Source: Flavobacteriaceae bacterium
Lineage (GTDB): Bacteria; Bacteroidota; Bacteroidia; Flavobacteriales; Flavobacteriaceae
DNA length: 64,000 bases
Direction: 5' to 3'
Assembly: GCA_014238425.1 (NCBI GenBank)
Contig: JABABD010000040.1
Span: 310,001-374,000 of the forward strand
This document shows, in pieces, positions 25,852-36,155 of the stretch. The stretch's first letter is position 1. Each line of letters starts with the position of its first letter. The notes under the pieces were generated by a model, which made no database searches, was not told the origin of the DNA, and saw only the letters and a list, made by a program, of their open reading frames with translations. The translations under genes were made by a program, and so were the position numbers.

Positions 25852-28800
25852 ATGAATAAATTAATCATCTCTACTAAAACAGTAATTTATGTTTTGATAG
25901 CATTGCTAGCCTCTTCTTGCAATCAACAAAACAAGGAGCCTGATAATATCTCTCTTTTCGAAAAAATCTCAAGCTCACATTCTAATGTTGTTTTTGAAAA
26001 CTACATTCCAGAAACAGATTTCTTGAATGGATTTGTGTATGAATACTTATATAACGGCGCAGGTGTCTCTGTTGGAGATGTCAATAATGATGGATTAGAT
26101 GATATCTACTTTACTTCGAACGTTGGAGCCAACCATTTGTATTTAAATGAAGGGGATTTTAAATTCAAGAACATCACTACTACCTCCAATACAAAAGGCA
26201 AAAAAGGCTGGACGACTGGAACCAATATGATAGATATAAATAATGATGGGCTATTGGATATCTACGTTTGTAAATCAGGACCTTTTGCGCAATCAGAAAA
26301 AACAGAAAATGAACTCTTCATTAATAAAGGTGTCAATAAAAATGGTGTTCCTGTTTTTGAAGAACTTGCCCAAGAATATGGCCTTAATAGCTCTAGGCAC
26401 TCTACACAATCTGCTTTTTTTGATTTTGATAAAGATGGAGATCTAGATATGTATCTCATGAACCATAATCCTAAACGTCTTGAACCTGGTGTACTAGAAA
26501 CTGGGCAAAAAACCGCCTCCATAATCGGTGATGAATTCTACATCAATGACAAGGGCAGATATGTAGAATCGTCTGCAAAAGTTGGCATTTACTCTAATGA
26601 AATATCCTACGGTCTAGGAATTGGTATTAGTGACCTCAATCTAGATGGTTGGCCAGACATGTATATTTCCAATGATTTTGATGAGCATGATTATATGTAC
26701 ATCAATCAAAAGAATGGCACTTTTAAAGAAGTCATTAAAAAAGCCACGAATCATATTTCATTTTTTTCCATGGGGAATGACATTGCTGATTTTGACAATG
26801 ATGGCTATACAGATATTGTGACCTTAGATATGGTTTCTGAAGACAATTTCGGAATGAAAACAAGCATGGCCGGAATGAATCCCGCTTTGTTCAATAAGAG
26901 TGTTAAGGAAGGACGACATTTTCAATATATGTATAATGCCCTGCAAAAGCATAGCACGTATATAGATTCAACAGGTACTCCGTTTTATTCTGATATCGCG
27001 CAACTAACTGGAATCTCTAATACCGATTGGAGTTGGGCGCCTTTAATGGCAGATTTCGACAATGATGGCTATAAAGACCTCTTTATAACCAATGGTATCA
27101 AACGAAATTTCAGGGATAAAGATTTTTTTGGAGATTTCAATGCTTTTCAGAAAAAGATCAAGGATGCCCTGAATACACCTGATAAGATGAAAGCTTTAGT
27201 TCAGGAAATTCCTCAAAAACCTAACAAAAATTATTTTTATAAAAACAAAGGCGATTTAACCTTTGAAAACACTTCTGAAACTTGGATGAAAGATAATGCA
27301 AACACGTTTTCAAATGGTGCTGTTTATGCCGATCTAGACAATGATGGAGATCTAGATCTAATAATCAATAACGTTGACGAAGTAGCTACAATCCTAAAAA
27401 ATAATTCTAATCTACTAGAAAAGAACAACTACATAAAATTGCAATTCAACGGGCTTCAAAATAACACTAAAGGTATTGGAGCAAAAGCTATTCTATACAC
27501 TAATAAAGGAAAACAAGTATATGAAAACTACAACGTCAGAGGTTATCTTTCTTCTATTTCTCCTAACATAAATATAGGAATACCCAAAGATGATCAAATC
27601 GATTCATTAAAAATAATTTGGCCAGTTGGAGGGACACAAAGAGTAGAAATAAGTGAACTTAATAAGTTATATTCTGTTACATATGACGCCGTTTTAGCGT
27701 CCTCAGAAAGCAATGCTAAAAACAAAGAAACAATCTTCTCTCTACATGACATTTCAGCTGATTTAATACACAAAGAAAATGACTATGATGATTATGAACA
27801 CCAACTATTATTACCCCATAAATTATCTCAATTTGGGCCAGCAATAGCTGTTGGTGATATTAATGGTGATGGTACTGATGATATTTATTTAGGTCAGAGC
27901 ACAGGAGAAGCTTCAGTATTATTCATCCAAAATAAACGTGGAGAATTTGTGAAAAAACAAACTTTTTTTCAAGATGCTGTTTTTGAAGATGTAGATGCTC
28001 AATTCTTTGATGTCGATAAAGATGGTGATCTAGATCTATATGTAGCAAGTGGTGGAAATGAATTTGAAGAGAACTCTCCAAATTATGCTGACCGATTGTA
28101 TGAAAACAAATCAGGTAAATTCATTAAAAACACTGATTTTCTTACAACCACACACGTTAGCAGTTCCAAAATAAGTATTGCAGATTTTAACAAAGATGGA
28201 TACCCAGATGTTTTTGTAGGTGGAAGACATGTGCCACGCAGTTATCCTTCGGCTACAAGCAGTCGTCTCTTGATGAACAAAAAAGGAAAATTAATGGACA
28301 TTACTATAGATAGTGCTCCCGAATTACAAGATATCGGCATGGTAACAGATGCTACCTGGACAGATTATAATAATGATGGACATACAGATTTAATAGTCGT
28401 TGGAGAGTGGATGCCTCCAATGATTTTTAAGAACACTAATAATAATCTGATAAAGGTGAAATCAAATTATCTAGATAGCCTCTCTGGATGGTATTATGCC
28501 ATTAAATCATTAGATATTGATAAGGATGGTGATGACGATTACATTTTAGGAAATCTAGGAGAAAATTATAAGTATAAGGCTAATAACAATGAACCCTTTG
28601 AGATGTATTATCATGATTTTGATGATAATGGACACAAAGATATTGTACTTGGCTATTACAATTTTGGCAAGCTCTTTCCTGTAAGAGGAAAAGAGTGTTC
28701 TTCTCAACAAGTACCAAGCATAAAAACAATTACCCCTACATATTATGAATTTGGAAACGCTACAATTAGTGATATTTATGGTGAAAATGCCTTGGGCTCT

Positions 28801-29190
28801 TCCTTGCATTTAACCAGCTATAATTTTAAAAACGGCATCCTTAAAAACAATGGTAATGATGATTTTGAGTTCATACCATTGCCTGAAATAGCTCAGATTT
28901 CATCTATTAACGATGTTCTGATCAAAGATATTGACCATGATAAAAAGGAGGACCTAATAATAGCAGGTAATTTATTCACTTCTGAAGTCGAAACTCCGAG
29001 AAACGATGCCAGTTACGGAATGATATTGTTGAATAAAGGCAATTTTGAATTCGAAGGATTAAATGCTTCTAAAAGCGGATTATTTATCCCTTATGACGTT
29101 AAGAATCTATCTTGGATACAAATTAAAAACCATGATTTCTTGATCTCGGGAAATAACAATGACAGAATTTCATCTTTTAAGCTCCATTGA
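25852..29190 (+). CDS. Giant FG-GAP/VCBS lipoprotein with ASPIC/UnbV domain (copy 1)
   Basis: The start is placed at ATG 25852 (MNKLIISTKT); upstream in-frame TTG and ATG codons are less likely. The leader ends in LLASSC, a lipobox. The ~1112-residue protein carries many Asp-rich calcium-loop repeats (GDVNNDGLDDIYF, DINNDGLLDIYVC, DFDNDGYKDLF) typical of FG-GAP/VCBS beta-propeller blades. Near residues 530-610 is an ASPIC/UnbV-type segment (KGIGAKAILYTNKG, IDSLKIIWPVGG), followed by a second propeller. Such CRTAC-like lipoproteins are often found with SusCD loci in Flavobacteria and are presumed surface binding proteins. It is a tandem paralogue of the next gene, 89 bases away. Confidence 0.85.
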   Translation: MNKLIISTKTVIYVLIALLASSCNQQNKEPDNISLFEKISSSHSNVVFENYIPETDFLNGFVYEYLYNGAGVSVGDVNNDGLDDIYFTSNVGANHLYLNEGDFKFKNITTTSNTKGKKGWTTGTNMIDINNDGLLDIYVCKSGPFAQSEKTENELFINKGVNKNGVPVFEELAQEYGLNSSRHSTQSAFFDFDKDGDLDMYLMNHNPKRLEPGVLETGQKTASIIGDEFYINDKGRYVESSAKVGIYSNEISYGLGIGISDLNLDGWPDMYISNDFDEHDYMYINQKNGTFKEVIKKATNHISFFSMGNDIADFDNDGYTDIVTLDMVSEDNFGMKTSMAGMNPALFNKSVKEGRHFQYMYNALQKHSTYIDSTGTPFYSDIAQLTGISNTDWSWAPLMADFDNDGYKDLFITNGIKRNFRDKDFFGDFNAFQKKIKDALNTPDKMKALVQEIPQKPNKNYFYKNKGDLTFENTSETWMKDNANTFSNGAVYADLDNDGDLDLIINNVDEVATILKNNSNLLEKNNYIKLQFNGLQNNTKGIGAKAILYTNKGKQVYENYNVRGYLSSISPNINIGIPKDDQIDSLKIIWPVGGTQRVEISELNKLYSVTYDAVLASSESNAKNKETIFSLHDISADLIHKENDYDDYEHQLLLPHKLSQFGPAIAVGDINGDGTDDIYLGQSTGEASVLFIQNKRGEFVKKQTFFQDAVFEDVDAQFFDVDKDGDLDLYVASGGNEFEENSPNYADRLYENKSGKFIKNTDFLTTTHVSSSKISIADFNKDGYPDVFVGGRHVPRSYPSATSSRLLMNKKGKLMDITIDSAPELQDIGMVTDATWTDYNNDGHTDLIVVGEWMPPMIFKNTNNNLIKVKSNYLDSLSGWYYAIKSLDIDKDGDDDYILGNLGENYKYKANNNEPFEMYYHDFDDNGHKDIVLGYYNFGKLFPVRGKECSSQQVPSIKTITPTYYEFGNATISDIYGENALGSSLHLTSYNFKNGILKNNGNDDFEFIPLPEIAQISSINDVLIKDIDHDKKEDLIIAGNLFTSEVETPRNDASYGMILLNKGNFEFEGLNASKSGLFIPYDVKNLSWIQIKNHDFLISGNNNDRISSFKLH

Positions 29191-29279
29191 GAGTCCGTGA
29201 TGTTCACTTTTTATTATAAAATCCAAGGGCGTTTTAAGCAAATTCTCCTTAAATTTAAATCTATTTCAAACACCTTTAA

Positions 29280-32200
29280 ATGTACCGAATAGTAATCTCT
29301 GTTTTTTTAATGTTTTTCTTGTTTTATAGTTGTTCGAAAAACAAAAATAAACCAACAGACAAACCTCAAAAGGCTACTTTTTTTTCTTTAATACCTCATA
29401 CACAATCTCAGGTTAATTTTGAAAATAACGTAACCGAAGATCTCTATTTTAATTTCCTGAATTATTCTTACATCTATAATGGTGGTGGAGTTGCTGTTGG
29501 CGACATCAACAATGATGGTTTAGATGATGTTTATTTTACTTCTAACCAAAACTCCAACAAGTTATATTTAAATGAAGGCGATTTCAAGTTCAAGGATATT
29601 ACAGATGTGGCCAACGTAAAAGACGACAATGGTTGGTCTACAGGAGTCACCATGATCGATATAAATAATGACGGTTGGTTGGATATTTACGTCTGTAAAT
29701 CTGGAATGCTAAAGAACCCCAACTTACGACAAAACAAACTTTACATAAACCAAAGGAATAATACATTTACTGAAGAGGCTGCAAACTATGGGTTAAATCA
29801 ACATGGCTTTTCAACGCAAGCTTATTTTTTTGATTATGACAACGATGATGACTTAGATATGTATCTGGTGAATCATCGTGCCGATTTTAATAATAACACC
29901 TCTATTAATCCTGCATTACAACAGCAACTCACACCAGAAGATTCAGACCATCTGTTCAGGAACGATAACGGAAAATTTGTCGATATTACCCAGCAATCTG
30001 GAATTGCAAACAAAGCTTGGGGTTTGAGTGCATCCATCGGAGATTTTAATAACGATGGTTGGGCTGATGTTTACGTTGCTAATGATTTTTTAGAACCTGA
30101 TTTTCTGTATATCAATAACAAAAACGGAACGTTTACCGATCAAATTCTTTCTCATTTTAATCACATTTCAACTAATAGCATGGGGTCTGATTTAGCAGAT
30201 ATTAATAATGATATGCTGCCGGATCTTTTGGTTTTAGACATGATGGCTGAAGATCGTGTAAGAGGAAAAGAGAATATGGCGACTATGAGTACCGAGAATT
30301 TTAACCTTATGGTAAACTCTGGATATCATCATCAGTATATGTCAAATGTGCTCCAAAGAAACAATGGTAATGGATCCTTTAGTGAAATTGGTCAGTTATC
30401 AGGTATTGCGAAAACCGATTGGAGTTGGGCACCTCTTATAGCCGATTTTAACAATGATGGCTATAATGATGTGTTTGTTACTAATGGTATAGAACATGAT
30501 CTTTCTAATCAAGATTTTAGAAATCAGATGCGACAGAATATTATGAACAGAAAGCGAGTTACACTTGAAGAAGCTATCGCTATGATGCCTTCTACTAAGC
30601 TGAACAATTATATGTTCATTAATAATACAGATCACACCTTCGATAACGTTACAGATAGTTATGGGTTTTCTGAAAAAGTAAATTCTAATGGTGTTGCCTA
30701 TGCCGATCTTGATAATGATGGTGACCTCGATTTAATAATAAATAACCAATCTGACAAAGCATCTATTTATAAAAACAACGCTACAAAGAACTACTTAAAA
30801 GTGTCGCTAGAAGGTCCTAAGAACAATCGAAAAGCTATTGGTGCCAAGGTCAAAGTATACACCAAAGAAAATCAACAAATAAAAGAAATATATACGAGCA
30901 GAGGCTTTCAATCATCGATTAGCCACACGTTGAATTTTGGATTAGACGACACGCAAAAAATCGATAGTATTAAGGTAATTTGGAATACAAGCAAAGAGCA
31001 ATTGTTAGTTAATATTGATACAAATAAGCATCTAAAATTACAGTTTAAAAATGCCTCTAACCGCAATCCAAAAGAAGAAAGACCAGAATCACACTTTGAA
31101 ATAGTAAACCCTTCAAACCTCGGTATTGATTACAAACATAAAGCAGTCAATTTTAATGATTATAATGTTCAATTACTTTTACCCCAAAAACAATCTACAA
31201 TAGACAATGCTCTTGCCATTGCAGATGTAAACAATGATGGGTTAGATGATTTTTTTGTTGGAAACACATCAGCATCAAGTGCTGTACTTTATATTCAAAA
31301 TACTGCTGGAAATTTTACCGTTTCAAACAAGAATTTATTTAATCAAGACAAGCAATTTAATGACAATAATGCATTGTTCTTTGATGCTGATAATGATAAA
31401 GACATGGATTTGTATGTTGCTACTGGAAATTACAGTCTGGATGCAAATAACCCGTTACAACAAGATAGGCTTTATATAAATGATGGTACTGGTAATTTCT
31501 CAAAAAGCAATATGCTTCCTAAAATATTAACTGTTACAAAGGCTATAGCTTCAAGTGATTTTGACAATGATGGCGATCAGGATCTATTTGTTGGAGGTCG
31601 TGTAATTCCAAGCAAATATCCAAATACTCCTCAATCTTATCTGTTAGAAAACAGAAATGGAAAATTCATCGATATTACAAAAGAGAACAACAAAGAACTC
31701 AAAAATATTGGGCTTGTAAATGATGCTATATTTTCTGATTATGATGGTGATGGTGATGGTGATTTAATAGTCGTTGGTGAGTGGATGCCCATCTCCATTT
31801 TTAAGAACGACAAAGGTGTTTTTAATAAGGCAGAATTACCTTTTAACACCACAAAAGGTTGGTTCCAAACTATAAAAGCGATAGATATTGATGATGATGG
31901 TGATAAGGACTACTTTGTCGGTAATATGGGGCATAATAACAAATTCCATCCTTCAAAAGAAAAACCACTCCATATTTACGCTAATTATTTCGATAGCAAT
32001 AAAAGTTATGATATTGCTTTAAGTAAAGAATATCAAGGCGAATTGTTTCCTGTAAGAGGGAAAGAATGTTCTTCTGAACAAACACCGTTCTTGAATGAAA
32101 AATTTGGCACTTACAAAGATTTTGCAAAATCTACGATTGTAGATGTTTATGGCGCAGAAAACATTAAAAATGCACTGCACCTAGAAGCATCAAGTTTTAG

Positions 32201-32561
32201 TTCTTACTTTATTAAAAATAATGGCAATGAAGACCTAGAGCTCATTAAGCTGCCAATAGAAGCACAATTTGGTCCGACACATGATTTTGAGTTTCTGGAC
32301 GTAAATAGTGATGGAAGACAAGAAATTATAGGCGTAGGAAGCATATATGATGCAGAAGTTGAAACGATTAGATACGATGCCTCTAAAGGCTTTATGCTCA
32401 ACTATGACACTCGTGAATTCTCTGCATTAAAGGATGAGAATTTTATTCTTGATAAAGAAGCAAAAGCCATTGAGAAAATAAGCATAAAAGGTGTTTTGCA
32501 TCTCATGATACTAAATGCCAATAATCAGTTGAATATCTTAAGAATGAATGAGCTTAACTAA
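29280..32561 (+). CDS. Giant FG-GAP/VCBS lipoprotein with ASPIC/UnbV domain (copy 2)
   Basis: A 1093-residue lipoprotein (leader ending FLFYSC) with the same layout as its upstream neighbour: FG-GAP loops (GDINNDGLDDVYF, DINNDGWLDIYVC, DFNNDGYNDVF), an ASPIC/UnbV-type block (RKAIGAKVKVYTKE, IDSIKVIWNT) and a second propeller with DYDGDGDGDLIVVGEWMP. Shared motifs such as FPVRGKECSS and TDWSWAPL show duplication of a common ancestor. It probably sits on the outer membrane and binds calcium. Its 3' end overlaps the convergent lacI-type gene by eight bases. A functional tie to the neighbouring amino-sugar locus is plausible but unproven. Confidence 0.85.
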   Translation: MYRIVISVFLMFFLFYSCSKNKNKPTDKPQKATFFSLIPHTQSQVNFENNVTEDLYFNFLNYSYIYNGGGVAVGDINNDGLDDVYFTSNQNSNKLYLNEGDFKFKDITDVANVKDDNGWSTGVTMIDINNDGWLDIYVCKSGMLKNPNLRQNKLYINQRNNTFTEEAANYGLNQHGFSTQAYFFDYDNDDDLDMYLVNHRADFNNNTSINPALQQQLTPEDSDHLFRNDNGKFVDITQQSGIANKAWGLSASIGDFNNDGWADVYVANDFLEPDFLYINNKNGTFTDQILSHFNHISTNSMGSDLADINNDMLPDLLVLDMMAEDRVRGKENMATMSTENFNLMVNSGYHHQYMSNVLQRNNGNGSFSEIGQLSGIAKTDWSWAPLIADFNNDGYNDVFVTNGIEHDLSNQDFRNQMRQNIMNRKRVTLEEAIAMMPSTKLNNYMFINNTDHTFDNVTDSYGFSEKVNSNGVAYADLDNDGDLDLIINNQSDKASIYKNNATKNYLKVSLEGPKNNRKAIGAKVKVYTKENQQIKEIYTSRGFQSSISHTLNFGLDDTQKIDSIKVIWNTSKEQLLVNIDTNKHLKLQFKNASNRNPKEERPESHFEIVNPSNLGIDYKHKAVNFNDYNVQLLLPQKQSTIDNALAIADVNNDGLDDFFVGNTSASSAVLYIQNTAGNFTVSNKNLFNQDKQFNDNNALFFDADNDKDMDLYVATGNYSLDANNPLQQDRLYINDGTGNFSKSNMLPKILTVTKAIASSDFDNDGDQDLFVGGRVIPSKYPNTPQSYLLENRNGKFIDITKENNKELKNIGLVNDAIFSDYDGDGDGDLIVVGEWMPISIFKNDKGVFNKAELPFNTTKGWFQTIKAIDIDDDGDKDYFVGNMGHNNKFHPSKEKPLHIYANYFDSNKSYDIALSKEYQGELFPVRGKECSSEQTPFLNEKFGTYKDFAKSTIVDVYGAENIKNALHLEASSFSSYFIKNNGNEDLELIKLPIEAQFGPTHDFEFLDVNSDGRQEIIGVGSIYDAEVETIRYDASKGFMLNYDTREFSALKDENFILDKEAKAIEKISIKGVLHLMILNANNQLNILRMNELN

Positions 32562-33603
32562 AGTATAATTGTCCTACTGAAGTACTATAAGATGTTTCTC
32601 TATATTTGGTTACAGTAGCTATATTTTTTGTTATAAAACCAGCGCTGTTTTTTTGTTTTATCCTTTTAAACAACATTTTAGCTGCTTCGCGACCAACGAG
32701 ATATCCGTTTTGAGAAACACTTGTAATAGAAGGTCTAAAATTCTTAGCAAGCATATCTCCATTAAATGTCACGATAGATAAATGATTAGGAATCGACATG
32801 TTATTTTTTTGAGCACTTCTTATAGCTTCAATAGCATATCTTTCATCCACTGATACAAGGGCATCAACATTTCTTGAACCAACAAAGGCATCTATCAATT
32901 TAACATTTTTCAATTCATCCTTTCCCAAGATCAAGATTAAATCTTCATCAACTATACTACCGTTATTTTTTAAAGCGTTTATATATCCCCTTTTACACAA
33001 CACAGATAAATGCTCTTTCTCTGAATTGATCAATAGCCCTACTTTTTTCTTTCCAGATTTAACCAATTCCGTGGTAATATTATATGAACTTTCAAAAATA
33101 TTCGCACCTACCTTATCACAATCAATGGCATCAATAACCTTATCAAACATCACCAGTGGAAAATTCTCATCAACAAGATCATTTAGATGGCTGTACTTTT
33201 TTCTTCCAATAGTTTGCTCAGAAGCAGAAACTATTAACCCATCCACGCTCCCATCTGTTAAAGCATTAATACTATTTACCTCACTATTATATTTGTTTTT
33301 AGTTTGGCAAAGCATGAGTTTATATTTTCGCTTACTGGCCTCATAGGTAATTCCATCAAAAACATCAGACATAAAATCACTACTAATTTCAGGAACAATA
33401 ATACCTATAACACTGGTCCTTTTTCTTATCAGATTATATGCTGTAATATTACGCTTATAGTTATGTTTTTTTGCTAAATCAGTAACTCTTAACTTAGTAG
33501 GTTTACTTATTTCTGAGCTATCGTTTAAAGCTTTAGAAACAGTCGCTATTGACACATCAAGCATATATGCCATTTCCTTTAAAGTAATACCTGATTTCAC
33601 CAT
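32554..33603 (-). CDS. LacI-family transcriptional regulator
   Basis: The 349-residue protein has an N-terminal LacI helix-turn-helix (ITLKEMAYMLDVSIATVSKALNDSSEISKPTKLRV, then the hinge region AYNLIRKRTSVIGIIVP). A periplasmic-binding-protein-like sensor domain follows. It is the last gene of the leftward amino-sugar arm, 24 bases after the GH20 gene, and is the natural local regulator responding to an amino sugar or its phosphate (inference). The inverted repeats between susC and the kinase are candidate operators. The 3' end overlaps the FG-GAP gene by eight bases. Confidence 0.88.
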   Translation of the reverse strand: MVKSGITLKEMAYMLDVSIATVSKALNDSSEISKPTKLRVTDLAKKHNYKRNITAYNLIRKRTSVIGIIVPEISSDFMSDVFDGITYEASKRKYKLMLCQTKNKYNSEVNSINALTDGSVDGLIVSASEQTIGRKKYSHLNDLVDENFPLVMFDKVIDAIDCDKVGANIFESSYNITTELVKSGKKKVGLLINSEKEHLSVLCKRGYINALKNNGSIVDEDLILILGKDELKNVKLIDAFVGSRNVDALVSVDERYAIEAIRSAQKNNMSIPNHLSIVTFNGDMLAKNFRPSITSVSQNGYLVGREAAKMLFKRIKQKNSAGFITKNIATVTKYRETSYSTSVGQLYFS

Positions 33604-33627
33604 ATCATTTATTAAATTACCATTGGG

Positions 33628-35670
33628 TCACAAAAATTTCTTTGCATAAGAAACTAAATCACTTAAAGAATTTACAATAGCCAACTCTACATCAACATAA
33701 GGCTCTTTAAGAGCATTTATGCATTCATCTAGTAAATTAAGCTCTTCGTTTGTTATATTTTTGCTCTCGAGTACTGATGATAATATCTTACTCGTTCTGG
33801 ATAAATTTTTTGACAACGGAATTAAAGGCTTTACATTAGGACTTTCGGCTATAAACATTAGCTCTTCATAGTTAGTTGCCCATTTATTCAAATACGTTTT
33901 AATTAAGGTCAATTTAGTTGCATCTTGATTTTCCAAATAACTCTTAATCGCAGTATTGAATGTCCGTGCATCTTGAGCATCGGCAGTGCAGGCATCAGCA
34001 AACAAAGCAAATGGAGAAAATGATTTATACTCAGTACCACCTTTGTTTCTAGAATAAACTTTTAAAGGTTCACAAATTTTTGATAACGTTATCAAAGAAC
34101 TAATATCTTGATAACGTGCCATACTCCTTAGAATAACATCTCTATTCTTAATATGAGTTAAGCCAAGTTCCTCAAGATTGTTATTTACATCACGAAGTCG
34201 GAGCAACATATTGTCGATGTCAGTCACCTCTTTTTGTGACCAAAACCGCTCTGCTATGGCTGCTGTTCTTGGCCATATTCTGGAATCTATGGTCAATGGC
34301 GTTACTAATTCGCTCCACATCGTTGCTTCGCCTCCAAGAATATTGCTTCTTTCTGCCTTTGTCAATTCTAAATCGCCAATTGGCTCAGTCTTGTAATGGT
34401 GTTCAACGGATAACATTCTATCTATATAAAAACCATTGGACAACACCGTTTTATAGCCCGCCTTTGCAGCTTTAATTAGCGATCCTCCTTTTGGAAGTCC
34501 TTCATTCTCACCTCTCCAAGAATGAATAACAGCTGTTTTAGGCATATTTTTTGTCATGATTTCATCCCAACCCATTAATTTTTTGCCAAGGCTGTTCAAA
34601 TGTTTTTCTAATCTAATATTAAAATATGTTTGAAGGTCATGATTGGTTTCTAGCTTATGCTTTCTTTTAAATCTCTTGATCTTCTTGTTCTCGGTCCAAT
34701 GTTTTCCTTCGTTTTCATCACCTCCTATATGAAAATATTGATCTGGAAATAATAATGCCATTTCTTCAAATAAGGTGTTAAGAAATTCATATGTCTTTTC
34801 ATTAGTTGGATCTAAAGTAGGGTCAAAGACACCTGCGTAGCGCTCAATAGAATAGTCATATCCTATTTTACTGCCAATTTCAGGATATGCAGTTAGTATG
34901 GCTGAGGCGTGACCAGGAACGTCAAATTCTGGTACGACTCGTATCCCTAGACCTGATGCGTAATCAATAAGGTCCTTGACTTGTTCTTGGGTATAATATA
35001 ACCCATCTGAAGCTTTTTGATGCAGTTTAGGGAAAATCTTGGATTCCACCCTAAATCCCTGATCATCCGTTAGGTGCCAATGAAAAACATTCAACTTAAC
35101 AGACGCCATGGCATCCAAATTTCTCTTTAACACAGCAATAGGTTGAAAATGTCTAGCTACATCAATCATAAGCCCTCTCCATACAAATCTAGGGTCATCA
35201 TGAACAGTAAGCCCTGGGAAGTAATATCCTTCTTGATCGTAGGTTACACTTTGCAGTAGGGTTTGTAAACCATATAGAGCTCCAACATCGGTTTTGGCCT
35301 TTATCGAAATTTTCTTATTTCTTATTTCTAAGGTATACGATTCATCTTCTTCTATACTAAGGCTAGAAATTTTATCAAATGAAATTTCAATAGAAGCAGG
35401 CTCATTATTTAAAGAAAAGCCTGTATTAAAAAACACTCCCGTTCTATTCGATAATCTTCTTAAAAAATTGACAGCAGCCCTACTAACTCTACCTGGGTTA
35501 TTTTCATTAATCGAGATAGTAAGGTTGCTATCAATCAAGTATTTGGAATTATCTACTTCAATGTGTTTAGGCCAAGGCATTAAATTATGCGTTTCATTCA
35601 ATGCATTTTGAGAGTACGATTCTTGTACAAACACAACAAACAGCACTATAAAAATTAAGCCTTTTTTCAT
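33628..35670 (-). CDS. GH20 beta-N-acetylhexosaminidase
   Basis: A 680-residue exported glycosidase (signal peptide ending ESYSQ) that removes terminal beta-GlcNAc/GalNAc by substrate-assisted catalysis. An N-terminal GH20b-like domain (LMPWPKHIEVD ... ALYGLQTLLQ) precedes the barrel. The catalytic Asp318-Glu319 pair is in HIGGDENEGKHW. FHWHLTDDQGFR, VPEFDVPGHASA and the Trp in WDEIM are further signatures. The C-terminal ~150 residues are helical and less conserved. It lies in the susC-susD-nagB arm, nine bases after a small lipoprotein gene. It probably acts in the periplasm or outer membrane on chitobiose or glycan-derived oligosaccharides. Confidence 0.92.
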   Translation of the reverse strand: MKKGLIFIVLFVVFVQESYSQNALNETHNLMPWPKHIEVDNSKYLIDSNLTISINENNPGRVSRAAVNFLRRLSNRTGVFFNTGFSLNNEPASIEISFDKISSLSIEEDESYTLEIRNKKISIKAKTDVGALYGLQTLLQSVTYDQEGYYFPGLTVHDDPRFVWRGLMIDVARHFQPIAVLKRNLDAMASVKLNVFHWHLTDDQGFRVESKIFPKLHQKASDGLYYTQEQVKDLIDYASGLGIRVVPEFDVPGHASAILTAYPEIGSKIGYDYSIERYAGVFDPTLDPTNEKTYEFLNTLFEEMALLFPDQYFHIGGDENEGKHWTENKKIKRFKRKHKLETNHDLQTYFNIRLEKHLNSLGKKLMGWDEIMTKNMPKTAVIHSWRGENEGLPKGGSLIKAAKAGYKTVLSNGFYIDRMLSVEHHYKTEPIGDLELTKAERSNILGGEATMWSELVTPLTIDSRIWPRTAAIAERFWSQKEVTDIDNMLLRLRDVNNNLEELGLTHIKNRDVILRSMARYQDISSLITLSKICEPLKVYSRNKGGTEYKSFSPFALFADACTADAQDARTFNTAIKSYLENQDATKLTLIKTYLNKWATNYEELMFIAESPNVKPLIPLSKNLSRTSKILSSVLESKNITNEELNLLDECINALKEPYVDVELAIVNSLSDLVSYAKKFL

Positions 35671-35678
35671 TCGAGCAA

Positions 35679-36152
35679 CTATTTTTTGATCTTAATGTAT
35701 TTTTCGATTATCTCTCGTCTTATCCCTACGTCTTTAATTTCCTCTATGCCAAATTGAATTAATGTATCTCCTTTTATTTTAATCTTAAATGGAAATTCAT
35801 GATTTCTTATTTCATTAACAGCTGTAAATGTTAGCGTTTCAACATAATCATCTCCATTAAGTGAATATGTTCCAGCACCTCCATAAAAATTTTCATTTCC
35901 ATCATTCTCTTGATTAAAGAATGCAAAATGACTTTCATTAATCACTTTAATGAAATCGGACTTAGATAAATCCTTCACTTGTAAAGAATCATTTTCAATA
36001 ATTTGTCCATAAATCATTTTCCATGTTCCTATTAATCTATCCTCCAAACCAACATTGTCTTCTGAAGCTTGTTTTTCTGCACAGTTGACTGAGTTTAGTA
36101 CTAAAACAATGCAGAGAGCGTAACTTATTATATCAAAAATAAAGCACCTCAA
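35679..36152 (-). CDS. Small lipocalin-like lipoprotein
   Basis: The 157-residue product starts at a TTG codon three bases after the nagB stop; no ATG exists before conserved sequence. The leader ends in NSVNC, a lipobox. The mature part (LIGTWKMIYGQI ... YGGAGTYSLNGDDYVETLTF ... DTLIQFGI) resembles lipocalin-like or DUF4488-type beta-barrel domains seen in Bacteroidota lipoproteins. These often pair with sugar-utilisation genes and may bind a small ligand. The assignment is by pattern only. Translation is probably coupled to nagB. Confidence 0.65.
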   Translation of the reverse strand: MRCFIFDIISYALCIVLVLNSVNCAEKQASEDNVGLEDRLIGTWKMIYGQIIENDSLQVKDLSKSDFIKVINESHFAFFNQENDGNENFYGGAGTYSLNGDDYVETLTFTAVNEIRNHEFPFKIKIKGDTLIQFGIEEIKDVGIRREIIEKYIKIKK

Positions 36153-36155
36153 ATT

